Shown here in pieces: positions 8,058 to 17,848 of a stretch of DNA of 64,000 nt (positions are counted from its first letter, which is position 1; each line of letters starts with the position of its first letter). A program made the position numbers and the translations under genes. The notes below the pieces were generated by a model that saw only the letters and a program-made list of their open reading frames with translations, was not told where the DNA came from and ran no database searches. The DNA is from an uncultured Algibacter sp. (GTDB lineage: Bacteria > Bacteroidota > Bacteroidia > Flavobacteriales > Flavobacteriaceae), in contig CANMZT010000005.1 in assembly GCA_947502405.1 (NCBI GenBank), positions 149,269 to 213,268 of the forward strand, given 5' to 3'.

Positions 8058-8157
8058 GGGCGTTACCACAAGGGTCGGGCTTTCGGTAGTCGCTTTTTTG
8101 TGTTGCATAGGTGCAACAACACAAAAAGAGCTTCAACAAAACCTCAATCCCTAACGC
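8058..8157 (+). repeat. Dispersed intergenic repeat, copy A
   Basis: Begins GGGCGTTACC and CAAGGGTCGGGCTTTCGG, ends CAATCCCTAACGC, with an internal hairpin (TTTTGTGTTG / CAACACAAAA, about 8095-8125). The two ends are imperfect inverse complements. Four other copies are in this window (18468, 27563, 48899, 56687). Confidence 0.75.
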
Positions 8158-8195
8158 AAAGTGTAGGTCCATTTCAACATTAAAGAACATACAAT

Positions 8196-9389
8196 ATGCC
8201 AGGATTTGAATTATTTGGAGATTTAGAACGAAAAGAAGTAAACGATGTGCTTGATAATGGCGTGCTTATGCGCTATGGATTCGATGGTATGCGTAAAGGC
8301 TATTGGAAAGCTAAAGAGTTAGAATCCGAACTTCAAAACACTTTTCAATCTAAACATGTGCAATTAGTATCAAGCGGAACCGCAGCAGTATCCGTAGCAC
8401 TAGCAGCAGCAGGTGTTGGCGCAGGCGATGAAGTCATCATGCCTACGTTTACATTTGTAGCAAGCTTTGAAGCTATTATGATGTTAGGCGCCATACCCGT
8501 TTTAGTAGATATTGATGATACACTTTGTTTAAACCCTGAAGCCGTGGAAAAAGCCATTACACCAAAAACAAAAGCTATTATGGTAGTACAAATGTGCGGT
8601 AGTATGGCAGATATGGGCGCATTAAAAACTATTGCTACAGAACATAATCTAATCTTAGTAGAAGATGCATGTCAAGCTATTGGCGGCACTTACAAAGGCC
8701 AACCACTAGGAAGCATCGGCGATTTAGGCTGTTTCTCATTCGATTTTGTAAAAACCATCACCTGTGGTGAAGGCGGAGCAGTAGTAACAAACAATAAAGA
8801 TTACTATATAAATGCAGACCATTACAGCGACCATGGGCATGATCACGTTGGCAACGATAGGGGAGCAGAGTCTCATCCATTTTTAGGCTATAATTTTAGA
8901 ATATCAGAATTGCATGCCGCTGTTGGTTTGGCGCAAGTAAAGCGTTTACCAGAATTCTTAGAAATTCAAAAGCGTAACTTCAATATAATTAGAAAAGCTT
9001 TAGCAGAAATTCCAGAAGTCACCTTTAGAAAAGTACCAGAAGGAGGCGAAGAAAGTTGTGCGTTTTTAAACTTTTCGCTTCCAAATCTAGAAATTGCGAC
9101 TACAGTTTCTGAAGCTTTCAAAGAAAAAGGTGTAGATGTATGTTGGAATTATTATAATAACAGCTGGCATTACATTCGCAGATGGGATCATCTAAAAGAT
9201 TTAAACTCACTTTACCCCATATCTGAGGATATAAGAAGAGGATTGTCAAATTTAAAAACACAAGATTTTTCTATATCAGATTACCATATTGGTAGAAATA
9301 TATCCTGTTTAATAAAACTCTCTTGGACTGAAGATGAAGTTAAATCAAGAGCTTTAAAAATGGCTAAAATCATTAAAGAGCATTTATAG
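8196..9389 (+). CDS. DegT/DnrJ/EryC1/StrS-family PLP aminotransferase
   Basis: 397 residues, fold type I PLP enzyme of the sugar-aminotransferase family. Evident motifs are VQLVSSGTAAVSVAL (substrate/PLP phosphate loop), VEDACQAIGGTYKG, and FSFDFVKTITCGEGGAVV, where the Lys of FVKTI occupies the Schiff-base position and the Gly-rich GEGGAV follows. GYNFRISELHAAVGLAQ is another family signature. These enzymes aminate nucleotide-linked keto sugars for cell-surface glycans, but no sugar-biosynthesis neighbours are present, so the substrate is open. Confidence 0.88.
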   Translation: MPGFELFGDLERKEVNDVLDNGVLMRYGFDGMRKGYWKAKELESELQNTFQSKHVQLVSSGTAAVSVALAAAGVGAGDEVIMPTFTFVASFEAIMMLGAIPVLVDIDDTLCLNPEAVEKAITPKTKAIMVVQMCGSMADMGALKTIATEHNLILVEDACQAIGGTYKGQPLGSIGDLGCFSFDFVKTITCGEGGAVVTNNKDYYINADHYSDHGHDHVGNDRGAESHPFLGYNFRISELHAAVGLAQVKRLPEFLEIQKRNFNIIRKALAEIPEVTFRKVPEGGEESCAFLNFSLPNLEIATTVSEAFKEKGVDVCWNYYNNSWHYIRRWDHLKDLNSLYPISEDIRRGLSNLKTQDFSISDYHIGRNISCLIKLSWTEDEVKSRALKMAKIIKEHL

Positions 9390-9472
9390 TTTAAGGTTTG
9401 TATTGTTTTTGTATGGGTTAAAAATTCTTTTCTTAGGGTTTTGATGGCTAATTTTATGATAAATAAAAACCC

Positions 9473-11017
9473 ATGCCAAAAAATAAAATATATTATACCT
9501 TAATAATGCTGTTAATCACGCTTTACAGCTTTTCGCAGCAAACACCTATAGATTTTTCAGACACCTCTCATAGTTTTAACTCTTGGGGTGGCAGTACATT
9601 TGTAAACCTTCCAGGGCCAATAGATTCAAATAATGATACTGGACAATTTTTTCGCAGTAGTTCAGCATTAGAACAAGGGAATTATATAGATTTGAGCAGA
9701 CCCATAGATTTGGATACTGAAGATGAGATTACCTTAAGATTTTTAGCATTTGACACAAATTCTCACGATGTAGTAGTTAAACTTGAGAATGGAACCCATT
9801 CGAACATTGAAGTACTTGTAACAGCGCCTTCAAATCAAAATGCATGGTCAGATCTGAGTTTTGATTTTGCAACAGTTGGTGGAACAGGTCAATATAGCAG
9901 ATTAACAATTAGAATTGACGATGGCAGTTCAACACCAGGAGCCTTTCGAATTGATGATATTAATGATGGCAATATAGCAACGGACCCTAATGCATTGGAT
10001 GTAATATATTCAGATTTAGTATGGTCTGATGAATTTAATACATCGGGAAAGACCGCTGTAGATAATACTAAATGGCATCACCAAACTATTGGGCCTAATG
10101 GTGGACGATGGTATAATGGTGAAGAACAACATTACACAAACAGTTTGGATAATTCTTTTGTTGAAAATGGTTTTTTAAATATTGTAGCCAAAAAAGAAGA
10201 AGGTTTTGAGCAAAATGGAGTTGTTTTAGATTATACATCTGCAAGGTTAAATTCTAAATTTGCATTTACTTATGGTAGAGTTGATGTTAGAGCTAAATTA
10301 CCTTTTGGAAATGGAACATGGCCAGCTATATGGACACTAGGAAAAAATGTTAGTGAAACGGGGGCTTATTGGCAAACACAAGGCTTTGGTACAACAAGTT
10401 GGCCTGCCTGTGGAGAGATTGACATTATGGAGCATGGTTTAGGAGCTATTAATCATACATCAAGTGCAATACATACACCTTCCAGTTCAGGTAACACAGT
10501 AAATACAGAATCTCAAGTTCTAAATGATGTGGCTAATAATTTTTATGTTTACTCCGTAAACTGGTCACCCAACCAAATTACGTTTATGGTAGATGGTGTT
10601 GGTTATTACACTTATAATCCAGCGGTTAAAGATGCTAGTACTTGGCCGTTTGACTTAGCACAATACCTAATATTTAATGTAGCTATGGGAGGTATTTCTG
10701 GTGCTATAGATTCAGGTTTTACTGAAAGTGCAATGGTTATTGATTATGTAAGAGTATATCAGAATACAACTTTAAGTGTATCTGATAACGATTTAAAAAA
10801 CATATTATTCTATCCAAGTCCAGCTCTTGATACGATGTACATTGAAACTACTCACAGCCTTGATAAAGTAGAAGTTTTTGATATTTCTGGTAAAAAAGTT
10901 TTAACAGCAATTAATCCTCAAACTGCAATAGATGTTTCGTCACTAAAATCTGGTTTATATATTTTAAAAGTCTACAGTAGAAAACAGTTTATTACAAAAA
11001 GAATCGTAATAAAGTAG
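9473..11017 (+). CDS. Secreted glycoside hydrolase family 16 beta-glucanase with T9SS sorting domain
   Basis: 514 residues in four parts: signal peptide (about 1-21), a beta-sandwich carbohydrate-binding-like module (about 25-165), a GH16 catalytic domain (about 180-435) and a type A T9SS C-terminal domain (about 440-514; YPSPALDTMYIET, ending KRIVIK). The catalytic signature is GEIDIME with nucleophile Glu315 and acid/base Glu320. WSDEFNTSG starts the catalytic domain. It probably cleaves beta-1,3 or mixed-linked glucans such as laminarin at the cell surface. No polysaccharide-utilisation locus partners (SusCD) are adjacent. Confidence 0.92.
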   Translation: MPKNKIYYTLIMLLITLYSFSQQTPIDFSDTSHSFNSWGGSTFVNLPGPIDSNNDTGQFFRSSSALEQGNYIDLSRPIDLDTEDEITLRFLAFDTNSHDVVVKLENGTHSNIEVLVTAPSNQNAWSDLSFDFATVGGTGQYSRLTIRIDDGSSTPGAFRIDDINDGNIATDPNALDVIYSDLVWSDEFNTSGKTAVDNTKWHHQTIGPNGGRWYNGEEQHYTNSLDNSFVENGFLNIVAKKEEGFEQNGVVLDYTSARLNSKFAFTYGRVDVRAKLPFGNGTWPAIWTLGKNVSETGAYWQTQGFGTTSWPACGEIDIMEHGLGAINHTSSAIHTPSSSGNTVNTESQVLNDVANNFYVYSVNWSPNQITFMVDGVGYYTYNPAVKDASTWPFDLAQYLIFNVAMGGISGAIDSGFTESAMVIDYVRVYQNTTLSVSDNDLKNILFYPSPALDTMYIETTHSLDKVEVFDISGKKVLTAINPQTAIDVSSLKSGLYILKVYSRKQFITKRIVIK

Positions 11018-11053
11018 AATTATTAGAGCGGTTTTTAAAAGGCTTTTAACTGA

Positions 11054-12214
11054 TTAATAATTTACATAATCAACAATTTCCAACCCATAACCAATTAAAC
11101 CAACGCGTTTAGTTTGTTTAGTGTTTGAAATCAATCGTAGTTTGTGAATATTCAAATCATGTAGTATTTGAGCGCCAATACCAAAATCTCTAGTATCCAT
11201 ATTTACTCTTGGTGCTCTGGCGACTTTACCCTTTTCCTGATTGTCTTTCAAAAAAGATAAGCGATTTAAGATATTCATTGATTGAGACTCTTGATTAATA
11301 AAGATAATAGCACCTTTACCAGCATCATTAATAACCTTAAACATATCGTCTAGTTGCTTATCAGCATTGTTTGTAAGTGTTCCTAAAATATCATTATTAA
11401 ATAAAGTAGAATTAATTCTAGTAAGCACTTCTTCTTGATCAGTCCATTGTCCTTTAGTTAACGCAATATGTACCTGATTATTAGTGGTTTGTTTGTACGC
11501 TCTTAATCTAAAACTTCCAAAACGTGTTTCTATTTGAAAATCTTCTTTTTTCTCAATTAAAGAGTCGTGTTGCATTCTGTAGGCCACTAAGTCCTCAATG
11601 GAAACTATTTTTAGGTCTAATTTTTTTGCGACTTCAAAAAGTTGCGGCAAGCGCGCCATAGACCCATCTTCATTCATTATTTCTACAATCACACCAGCGG
11701 GATTTAATCCAGCTAATCTGGCAAAATCAATAGCCGCTTCAGTATGTCCTGTTCTACGCAAAACACCACCGTCTTTAGCCACTAACGGAAAAATATGGCC
11801 AGGTCTTGCTAACTCAAAAGGTTTTGTATTGTTATCAATTAAAGCCTTTATTGTTTTAGCTCTATCACTCGCTGAAATCCCAGTGGTTACTCCGTTCCCC
11901 CTTAAATCTACAGATACTGTAAATGCAGTTTCCATGGGGTCAGTATTATTTCTAACCATCATGTTAAGTTCAAGCTCTTTACATCTACCTTCAGTTAATG
12001 GAGCACAAATTAAACCTCTACCATGAGTTGCCATAAAATTCACCATTTCTGGAGTCACTTTATCGGCTGCAGCCAAAAAATCACCTTCATTTTCACGATT
12101 TTCATCATCAACAACAATAATAACCTTGCCGTTTCTAATGTCATCTATTGCTTCATGAATGGTATTAAGCTTAAATGCTTGTTTGGTCTTTTGTGTCATA
12201 GTATTCGCCATCAT
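11054..12214 (-). CDS. ribB: 3,4-dihydroxy-2-butanone-4-phosphate synthase with degenerate GTP cyclohydrolase II domain
   Basis: 386 residues. The N-terminal half (about 15-215) is a clear RibB domain: VDDENRENEGDF, THGRGLICAPL, FTVSVD and RTGHTEAAIDFARLAG. It converts ribulose-5-phosphate to the butanone phosphate used for riboflavin. The C-terminal half (about 220-386) aligns with RibA, but the zinc-binding cysteines and the SECLTGD...CDCG signature are absent, so GTP cyclohydrolase II activity is unlikely. It follows the LptF/G gene by 16 bp. I start at the first Met; the second Met two codons on is equally possible. Confidence 0.92.
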   Translation of the reverse strand: MMANTMTQKTKQAFKLNTIHEAIDDIRNGKVIIVVDDENRENEGDFLAAADKVTPEMVNFMATHGRGLICAPLTEGRCKELELNMMVRNNTDPMETAFTVSVDLRGNGVTTGISASDRAKTIKALIDNNTKPFELARPGHIFPLVAKDGGVLRRTGHTEAAIDFARLAGLNPAGVIVEIMNEDGSMARLPQLFEVAKKLDLKIVSIEDLVAYRMQHDSLIEKKEDFQIETRFGSFRLRAYKQTTNNQVHIALTKGQWTDQEEVLTRINSTLFNNDILGTLTNNADKQLDDMFKVINDAGKGAIIFINQESQSMNILNRLSFLKDNQEKGKVARAPRVNMDTRDFGIGAQILHDLNIHKLRLISNTKQTKRVGLIGYGLEIVDYVNY

Positions 12215-12230
12215 ATTGCAAAGATATGGC

Positions 12231-14198
12231 TTATTTTAAAGATTCTAAACAATTTACTTTTAAGTCGCCTTTCATCTTTTCATTTAAAAATAAATAGGTG
12301 ATGAAGTAAAAAGGAAGACCAAGAATTAAAAGTAATATGTTTGGTTTTTTTTGACTTTTTCCAATATGAGTGTAAAATTGAAATGCGTTAACGATAGATT
12401 TTATATAATAAATTAGATATAGTATTAACGACACGATACTTAATTGTATGGCAGGCGACATTAAGGAATTTAATTTATTATTTTTAAATACAAAGAACAA
12501 AATGAATAGTACGACTCCGATAATATACATTATCCAAGCAAATTTAGAGTGTTCGTTGTAATCTTTTTTTATTGTTTCAGCAATATCATAACTTTCATGG
12601 ATGTTTAAACCGCTTTCTCTTAAATCTGAAGTTGATAACCCTCTTGAATGCAATAATTCAATAGCATTAAAGCTTACTTCTTCATTGTGGCCTAAACTTT
12701 CATAATTATTAACTAAATCTATAAGTTCTTCATTATTATAGTCAGTTAAAAATTTATAATTAGTATCATTATTTTTGCCTTTAATTCTAAAAGCGCGTTT
12801 TAAAGGTTCTAAAACATTATCAAATTCAAATAAACCTTTATCTGCTGTAGCTCTTCTAGTTAAGAATATTCCAAGAGGAAGCATTATTAATGTTGAAAAC
12901 CAAGGTGCTATAATTGGGTTGAAACCTCCATTTTTAGCACTGTTTGTAGCAAAAATACCTATAAAGTGATAGGTTAAAAATAACAGAATAGCAATAACCA
13001 TGGGCAAGCCTATGCCACCTTTTCTAATTAAGGCTCCTAACGGCGCTCCAACAAAAAACAAAATTACACAAGCAAAGCCTAAAGCAAATTTTTCATGAAG
13101 TGATATGACATGCCTATTTAACCACGTTCTAGAGTATGTCATGGTTTTATCTTTAGAAATAATTAATTGCTTTGAGCTTATCATAGATTTATGGGCAATA
13201 TCAACCATTTCTAGCTTCTTTTTTGTGTCAAATAGGTCTAGTACTGGGCCTATGTAGTTTGTTGTATCTACTGCCTTTTTCTTTGGCTCACGATTCCTGT
13301 TTAATCCTGATCTTAAGTGTAAATTTTCAGAAAATGTTTTATGTTCATCATTGTACTGACCAACAAGAGAATCAATTGTTTTGTTTAACCCGCCAACATC
13401 TAACATGTTGTATTTGTCGGTTTGGGATTGCTCATCAAAATCAACATTATTTAATTTAGATAAATCAATATTTATTATTTTAGTTTCAAACTTGCTTTTA
13501 GCAAAAGGTTTTCTTTTTCTAGCTTTTACGTCTTGTGGTGAAACATCACTATAATAGTGTCCGTCATTCAGAATAAGTCTTAGGACATTTGAATCTTTCT
13601 CGCTTGCTAATTCTCCAGTTTTAGACTTGATTACTGTAGCATTAGTTCTACCATTTTTTCCTTTAACATGAATGGTAACATCTTTTAAATATTGGTCTCT
13701 ATCACCGTATTTATCAGTAAATTTAATATTGTAAGTCCCTACGGGATTAAACTGCCCTTCAGCGAGTAACATTGCAGGTTTTAATTTTGCTATGTTTCTT
13801 CTGAGATTATATGAATTTAATTCTGCCCAAGGAATAACATTATTAGAAAAGAAAAACGTAGTAATTCCAAGTATAACTATAAAAACGCTTAATCCAGACA
13901 TGGCACGTTGCAATGAAATACCTGTAGATTTCATTGCTGCAAACTCATAGTTTTCTGCAAAACTACCAAAAACCATAATAGATGCCAGAAGAATAGTAAG
14001 TGGCAGTACTAATGGGATAAGTTTAGGCATGAAATACGCCAAAAACTTTACAATTACAATAATATCAAGGTCTTTACCAGCAAGCTCTTTTATATAAAGC
14101 CAAATAGTTTGTAAAACAAAAATCAGCATGAGTATAACAAACACGCTGAGAAAAGTTTTAAGGTAAGTTGTTAATATGTATCGGTCTAGTATTTTCAC
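12231..14198 (-). CDS. LptF/LptG-family lipopolysaccharide export permease
   Basis: 655 residues of the YjgP/YjgQ family. N-terminal MKILDRYILTTYLKTFLSVF is the hallmark start. Three or so TM helices precede a large periplasmic beta-jellyroll region (about 135-350), then come further TM helices (about 375-445), and an unusual C-terminal soluble segment with two more TM helices. It would form the membrane part of the LptB2FG transporter that extracts LPS from the inner membrane. Whether it is LptF or LptG is not clear. It sits between lolA and ribB on the same strand. Confidence 0.85.
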   Translation of the reverse strand: MKILDRYILTTYLKTFLSVFVILMLIFVLQTIWLYIKELAGKDLDIIVIVKFLAYFMPKLIPLVLPLTILLASIMVFGSFAENYEFAAMKSTGISLQRAMSGLSVFIVILGITTFFFSNNVIPWAELNSYNLRRNIAKLKPAMLLAEGQFNPVGTYNIKFTDKYGDRDQYLKDVTIHVKGKNGRTNATVIKSKTGELASEKDSNVLRLILNDGHYYSDVSPQDVKARKRKPFAKSKFETKIINIDLSKLNNVDFDEQSQTDKYNMLDVGGLNKTIDSLVGQYNDEHKTFSENLHLRSGLNRNREPKKKAVDTTNYIGPVLDLFDTKKKLEMVDIAHKSMISSKQLIISKDKTMTYSRTWLNRHVISLHEKFALGFACVILFFVGAPLGALIRKGGIGLPMVIAILLFLTYHFIGIFATNSAKNGGFNPIIAPWFSTLIMLPLGIFLTRRATADKGLFEFDNVLEPLKRAFRIKGKNNDTNYKFLTDYNNEELIDLVNNYESLGHNEEVSFNAIELLHSRGLSTSDLRESGLNIHESYDIAETIKKDYNEHSKFAWIMYIIGVVLFILFFVFKNNKLNSLMSPAIQLSIVSLILYLIYYIKSIVNAFQFYTHIGKSQKKPNILLLILGLPFYFITYLFLNEKMKGDLKVNCLESLK

Positions 14199-14333
14199 AC
14201 GTTTAAATTTTTCTAATTATTTGAAAACAAATTAATTATAAAATTAAGAACGTGTGCAACCACTGCGTTCTCATATTAAAAATCTTTAAAAAGATGTTTT
14301 TAAAATTTGTTAATAATCGTTTCAAACGAGAAC

Positions 14334-14969
14334 CTAATCTAATTTATTGATGTAATAATCTTTAAATTTATTGGCATCAAAGGTAAATAAGGTTTTTGAT
14401 AACGGCGTATTAGTTTTAAAAGAATTAACAGTAAGCGTTGTTTTTGTATCGTTTTTACCTGTTTGAATTAAGTTGTAAATATTTTTAGTTTGTGCATCAA
14501 TACCTAAAAGAATGCTTTTGATTTCAGAATTTGAATCAATAGGTGTTAATTTTACATATTGAATTTTTCTCCCATTAATATTTTGGGTAATATCAAGTTT
14601 GTAAGTGTATCCATCCTCGTAAAATGATAACATTTTGCTAGGTGTAATAGCATCAACTTCATCTTCACTATCAGATGAAATAGTAACTTCTTCATCTTCA
14701 GTGCTAATTGTGTAAAGCTTATTTCCATCAAATAAACGCGTAACACCAAGGATATTTAATCTGTATTTATCACCTTGCATAACAACATCACCTTTGGTTT
14801 CTTGCTTTATATTTTCAGATTGATTTTCTAAAGCATATTTGAAATCCAAAGAAATATTATCGTAGCTTTTTACTTGTTCCGAAACTTCATTTAATAAGCT
14901 TTTAGCCTTATTCTGGGCAAAAGTACTTACTGATAGGGTTATTAATATTACTGCAATTAATCTTTTCAT
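14334..14969 (-). CDS. lolA: LolA-like outer-membrane lipoprotein carrier
   Basis: 211 residues with a signal peptide (about 1-18) and the open half-barrel pattern of LolA (YDNISLDFKYAL, KGDVVMQGDKYRLNILG, FDGNKLYTIS). It would ferry lipoproteins across the periplasm from LolCDE. It lies 9 bp downstream of ftsK; this ftsK-lolA pairing is common in Bacteroidota. Confidence 0.85.
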   Translation of the reverse strand: MKRLIAVILITLSVSTFAQNKAKSLLNEVSEQVKSYDNISLDFKYALENQSENIKQETKGDVVMQGDKYRLNILGVTRLFDGNKLYTISTEDEEVTISSDSEDEVDAITPSKMLSFYEDGYTYKLDITQNINGRKIQYVKLTPIDSNSEIKSILLGIDAQTKNIYNLIQTGKNDTKTTLTVNSFKTNTPLSKTLFTFDANKFKDYYINKLD

Positions 14970-14978
14970 GGTTATAAT

Positions 14979-17369
14979 TTATAATAATTCATCTTCTAAA
15001 AGTTTATCCAGAGCAGTTAAATCTGGGACTAAAACTTGTCTTGCTTTACTACCCTCAAAAGGACCAACTATTCCTGCGGCTTCTAGCTGGTCAATTAGTC
15101 TACCAGCTCTATTGTAACCTAGTTTCAATTTTCGTTGTAATAACGAGGCAGAACCTTGTTGCGCTGTTACAATAACTATTGCAGCATCTTTAAATAGTTT
15201 ATCTCTGTCTGATATGTCTACATCAAGACTTGTGCCACTTTCTTCGCCAACATATTCAGGTAGCATATAGGCTTCGGGATATGCTTTTTGAGAACCAATA
15301 TAGTCTGTAATTTTTTCTACCTCGGGTGTGTCTACAAAAGCACATTGTACACGTATTAAATCATTCCCTTGAGTATATAGCATATCACCTCTACCAATAA
15401 GTTGGTCAGCTCCAGATCCATCTAAAATAGTTCTAGAATCTATTTTTGAAGTTACTCTAAACGCAATACGAGCAGGGAAATTTGCTTTAATAATACCGGT
15501 AATTACATTTACAGAAGGGCGTTGTGTAGCAATAATTAAATGAATACCTATAGCACGTGCTAATTGAGCTAAACGCGCAATAGGTGTTTCTACCTCTTTA
15601 CCCGCCGTCATAATTAAATCTGCAAACTCATCAACAACCAAAACAATGTATGGTAAAAATTGATGTCCGTCATTTGGATTTAATTTTCTGGCTTTAAACT
15701 TCGCGTTGTATTCAGCAATATTTCTACAAAATGCATTTTTAAGAAGCTCATAGCGGTTATCCATTTCAATACATAATGAATTTAATGTATTGATAACTTT
15801 AGTATTGTCAGTTATTATAGCATCTTCACTATCAGGTAGTTTTGCCAAATAATGGCGTTCTATTTTATTAAAAAGTGTTAATTCAACTTTTTTGGGGTCA
15901 ACCAAAATAAATTTCACTTCGGCTGGGTGTTTTTTATAAAGTAGTGATGTTAAAACCGCATTTAAACCAACTGATTTACCTTGGCCAGTAGCACCTGCCA
16001 TAAGTAAGTGAGGCATTTTTGCTAAATCAACTACAAAGGTTTCATTACTGATGGTTTTTCCTAAAGCTATTGGTAATTGCATCTCTGAGTTTTGAAATTT
16101 CTTTGAAGAAATCACAGAACGCATGGAAACGATGGTTGAATTTTTATTTGGTACTTCTATACCAATAGTACCTTTTCCGGGTATGGGAGCAATAATTCTA
16201 ATCCCTAATGCAGAAAGTGATAAAGCTATATCATCCTCAAGATTTTTGATTTTTGAAATTCTAATTCCTGCATCAGGTACAATTTCATAAAGTGTTACTG
16301 TTGGGCCAATAGTGGCTTTAATGCTTGAAATTCCAATTTTGTAATTGTTTAAAGTATCAACAATTCTATTTTTATTTTCTTCTAATTCTTCTTGATTTAT
16401 AGTGATGCCCTCAGTATCGTATTTCTTTAATAAATCAAGGGTTGGAAATTGATATTTTGCCAGTTCTAAAGTAGGGTCAAACTGTCCAAAATCTTCAACA
16501 AGTTTATCAGCGAGATTATCAGTTTCGGACTTTTCTTCTTTAACGTCTTCAACTTTTATCTCCAATTCAGCTTCTTCTTCAATTTCAGGTTCAGGAATTT
16601 TTACCTCTAAAGGTGCTGTTTCCAATTTAGACTCAACAGGTTTTTTAGGGGCGGCTTTTGTTTGCTCTAAAGATAATTCATGCGCTGATTTTATAGCTTC
16701 AGCTTCTTCAGATAAATTATTGTCAAAAGGCACAACAATATCTTCTTTTATTTCAGTAAGCTCATCTTTAATATCCTTTTTAGCCGACTTAAAAATATTG
16801 GCAATACCTTCAAAAGTTACTTTAAAACGAATCGCTAAATACGTTATAAGGCCAAATACAAGTAATAAAACAGTACCAATTTTACCAATATAATCTTGAA
16901 GAAAACTATTAACCTCAAACCCTATAGTGCCACCTAAAATATCGTTTTTGTTTCCAAAAAAACCTAAGAGGATAGATAACCAAATAATTATTAAAACACC
17001 CCAAAACCAGTGCTTTCTCAGTTTTGCTTTACTGATGTTCATTAAAACATAAACGCCAGATAAAAAGGTTAAACCAGAAAAAATAAAAGATGCAACACCA
17101 AATCCGCGTTTAATAAAAAAATCGCTTAACCAAGCTCCAGATTTACTTAACCAATTCTGTGTTTTTACGTCTCTTGATGTGAAATCAGACAGTGTGCTCT
17201 GGTCTGCTTCTCCAGTAAAAAGATAGGAAATAAAAGCAATAAATAGCAGCAAGCCAGCAATAACAAGAAAACTACCTAATACCAACTTTTGCTGGCTAGA
17301 TAATTTAAAACTAGGCGCTTTTATTTTTTTTCTAGGTGCTTTTTTAGCTTTGGGTTTGCTTTTAGCCAT
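14979..17369 (-). CDS. ftsK: DNA translocase FtsK
   Basis: 796 residues. Four TM helices lie in the first 185 residues, followed by an acidic, Pro/Glu-rich linker (about 200-300) and the RecA-type motor. Walker A is GATGQGKS (459-466), and the Walker B region is PYIVLVVDEFADL. A C-terminal gamma winged helix (RKLKLGYNRAGRLIDQLEAAGIVG) recognises polar sequence motifs. It segregates chromosome termini at the division septum. Spacing to lolA is 9 bp. Length is typical for the family. Confidence 0.97.
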   Translation of the reverse strand: MAKSKPKAKKAPRKKIKAPSFKLSSQQKLVLGSFLVIAGLLLFIAFISYLFTGEADQSTLSDFTSRDVKTQNWLSKSGAWLSDFFIKRGFGVASFIFSGLTFLSGVYVLMNISKAKLRKHWFWGVLIIIWLSILLGFFGNKNDILGGTIGFEVNSFLQDYIGKIGTVLLLVFGLITYLAIRFKVTFEGIANIFKSAKKDIKDELTEIKEDIVVPFDNNLSEEAEAIKSAHELSLEQTKAAPKKPVESKLETAPLEVKIPEPEIEEEAELEIKVEDVKEEKSETDNLADKLVEDFGQFDPTLELAKYQFPTLDLLKKYDTEGITINQEELEENKNRIVDTLNNYKIGISSIKATIGPTVTLYEIVPDAGIRISKIKNLEDDIALSLSALGIRIIAPIPGKGTIGIEVPNKNSTIVSMRSVISSKKFQNSEMQLPIALGKTISNETFVVDLAKMPHLLMAGATGQGKSVGLNAVLTSLLYKKHPAEVKFILVDPKKVELTLFNKIERHYLAKLPDSEDAIITDNTKVINTLNSLCIEMDNRYELLKNAFCRNIAEYNAKFKARKLNPNDGHQFLPYIVLVVDEFADLIMTAGKEVETPIARLAQLARAIGIHLIIATQRPSVNVITGIIKANFPARIAFRVTSKIDSRTILDGSGADQLIGRGDMLYTQGNDLIRVQCAFVDTPEVEKITDYIGSQKAYPEAYMLPEYVGEESGTSLDVDISDRDKLFKDAAIVIVTAQQGSASLLQRKLKLGYNRAGRLIDQLEAAGIVGPFEGSKARQVLVPDLTALDKLLEDELL

Positions 17370-17479
17370 TAACGGTTTGTTGTTTCAAAAAATAATCTAA
17401 AAATGAGATTGTTATTGAATAGTTTTAGCTATGCAACAAAAATACAAATTACTAACGTTTATCCTAAGGTATTAGTATT

Positions 17480-17848
17480 TTAAAAAACCTTAGGTAGGTA
17501 TATAATAAGTCCAATAATGCAAGCAAAAACAGAGGCTATAAAAACAGCCCCTGCAGCAATATCTTTTATTAAACCAATTTTATGGTGGCGTTCAGGGTGA
17601 ATAAAATTAGCAATTTCTTCTATGGCTGTATTAACGCCCTCAACGCTCATAACTAAACCAATTGCTAAAATTTGAACTATCCATTCACCACTAGAAATTC
17701 TAAAGTAAAAACCAGCAATAGTAACAATTATAGCTATAACAAGCTGTGTTTTTATACTAGCCTCAGTTTTTAAAAGTATTAGTGCACCTTTAAAAGCATA
17801 ATTAACACTTTTTAATCGGTTTACTAAAAAAGAGTCTTTTTTAGGCAT
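17480..17848 (-). CDS. dgkA: Diacylglycerol/undecaprenol kinase family membrane protein
   Basis: 122 residues with three TM helices and the family motif EGVNTAIEEIAN, followed by the catalytic-region KDIAAGAVFIAS. Small integral kinases of this type phosphorylate diacylglycerol or undecaprenol at the inner membrane; in Bacteroidota the true lipid is not certain. The start overlaps the end of tpx by 8 bp, so the two are co-transcribed. Confidence 0.9.
   Translation of the reverse strand: MPKKDSFLVNRLKSVNYAFKGALILLKTEASIKTQLVIAIIVTIAGFYFRISSGEWIVQILAIGLVMSVEGVNTAIEEIANFIHPERHHKIGLIKDIAAGAVFIASVFACIIGLIIYLPKVF

Noticed and set aside
12215..12230. FMN riboswitch upstream of ribB
   Set aside because: The gap to the upstream gene is only 16 bp and holds no RFN-type structure; ribB is read from an upstream operon promoter.
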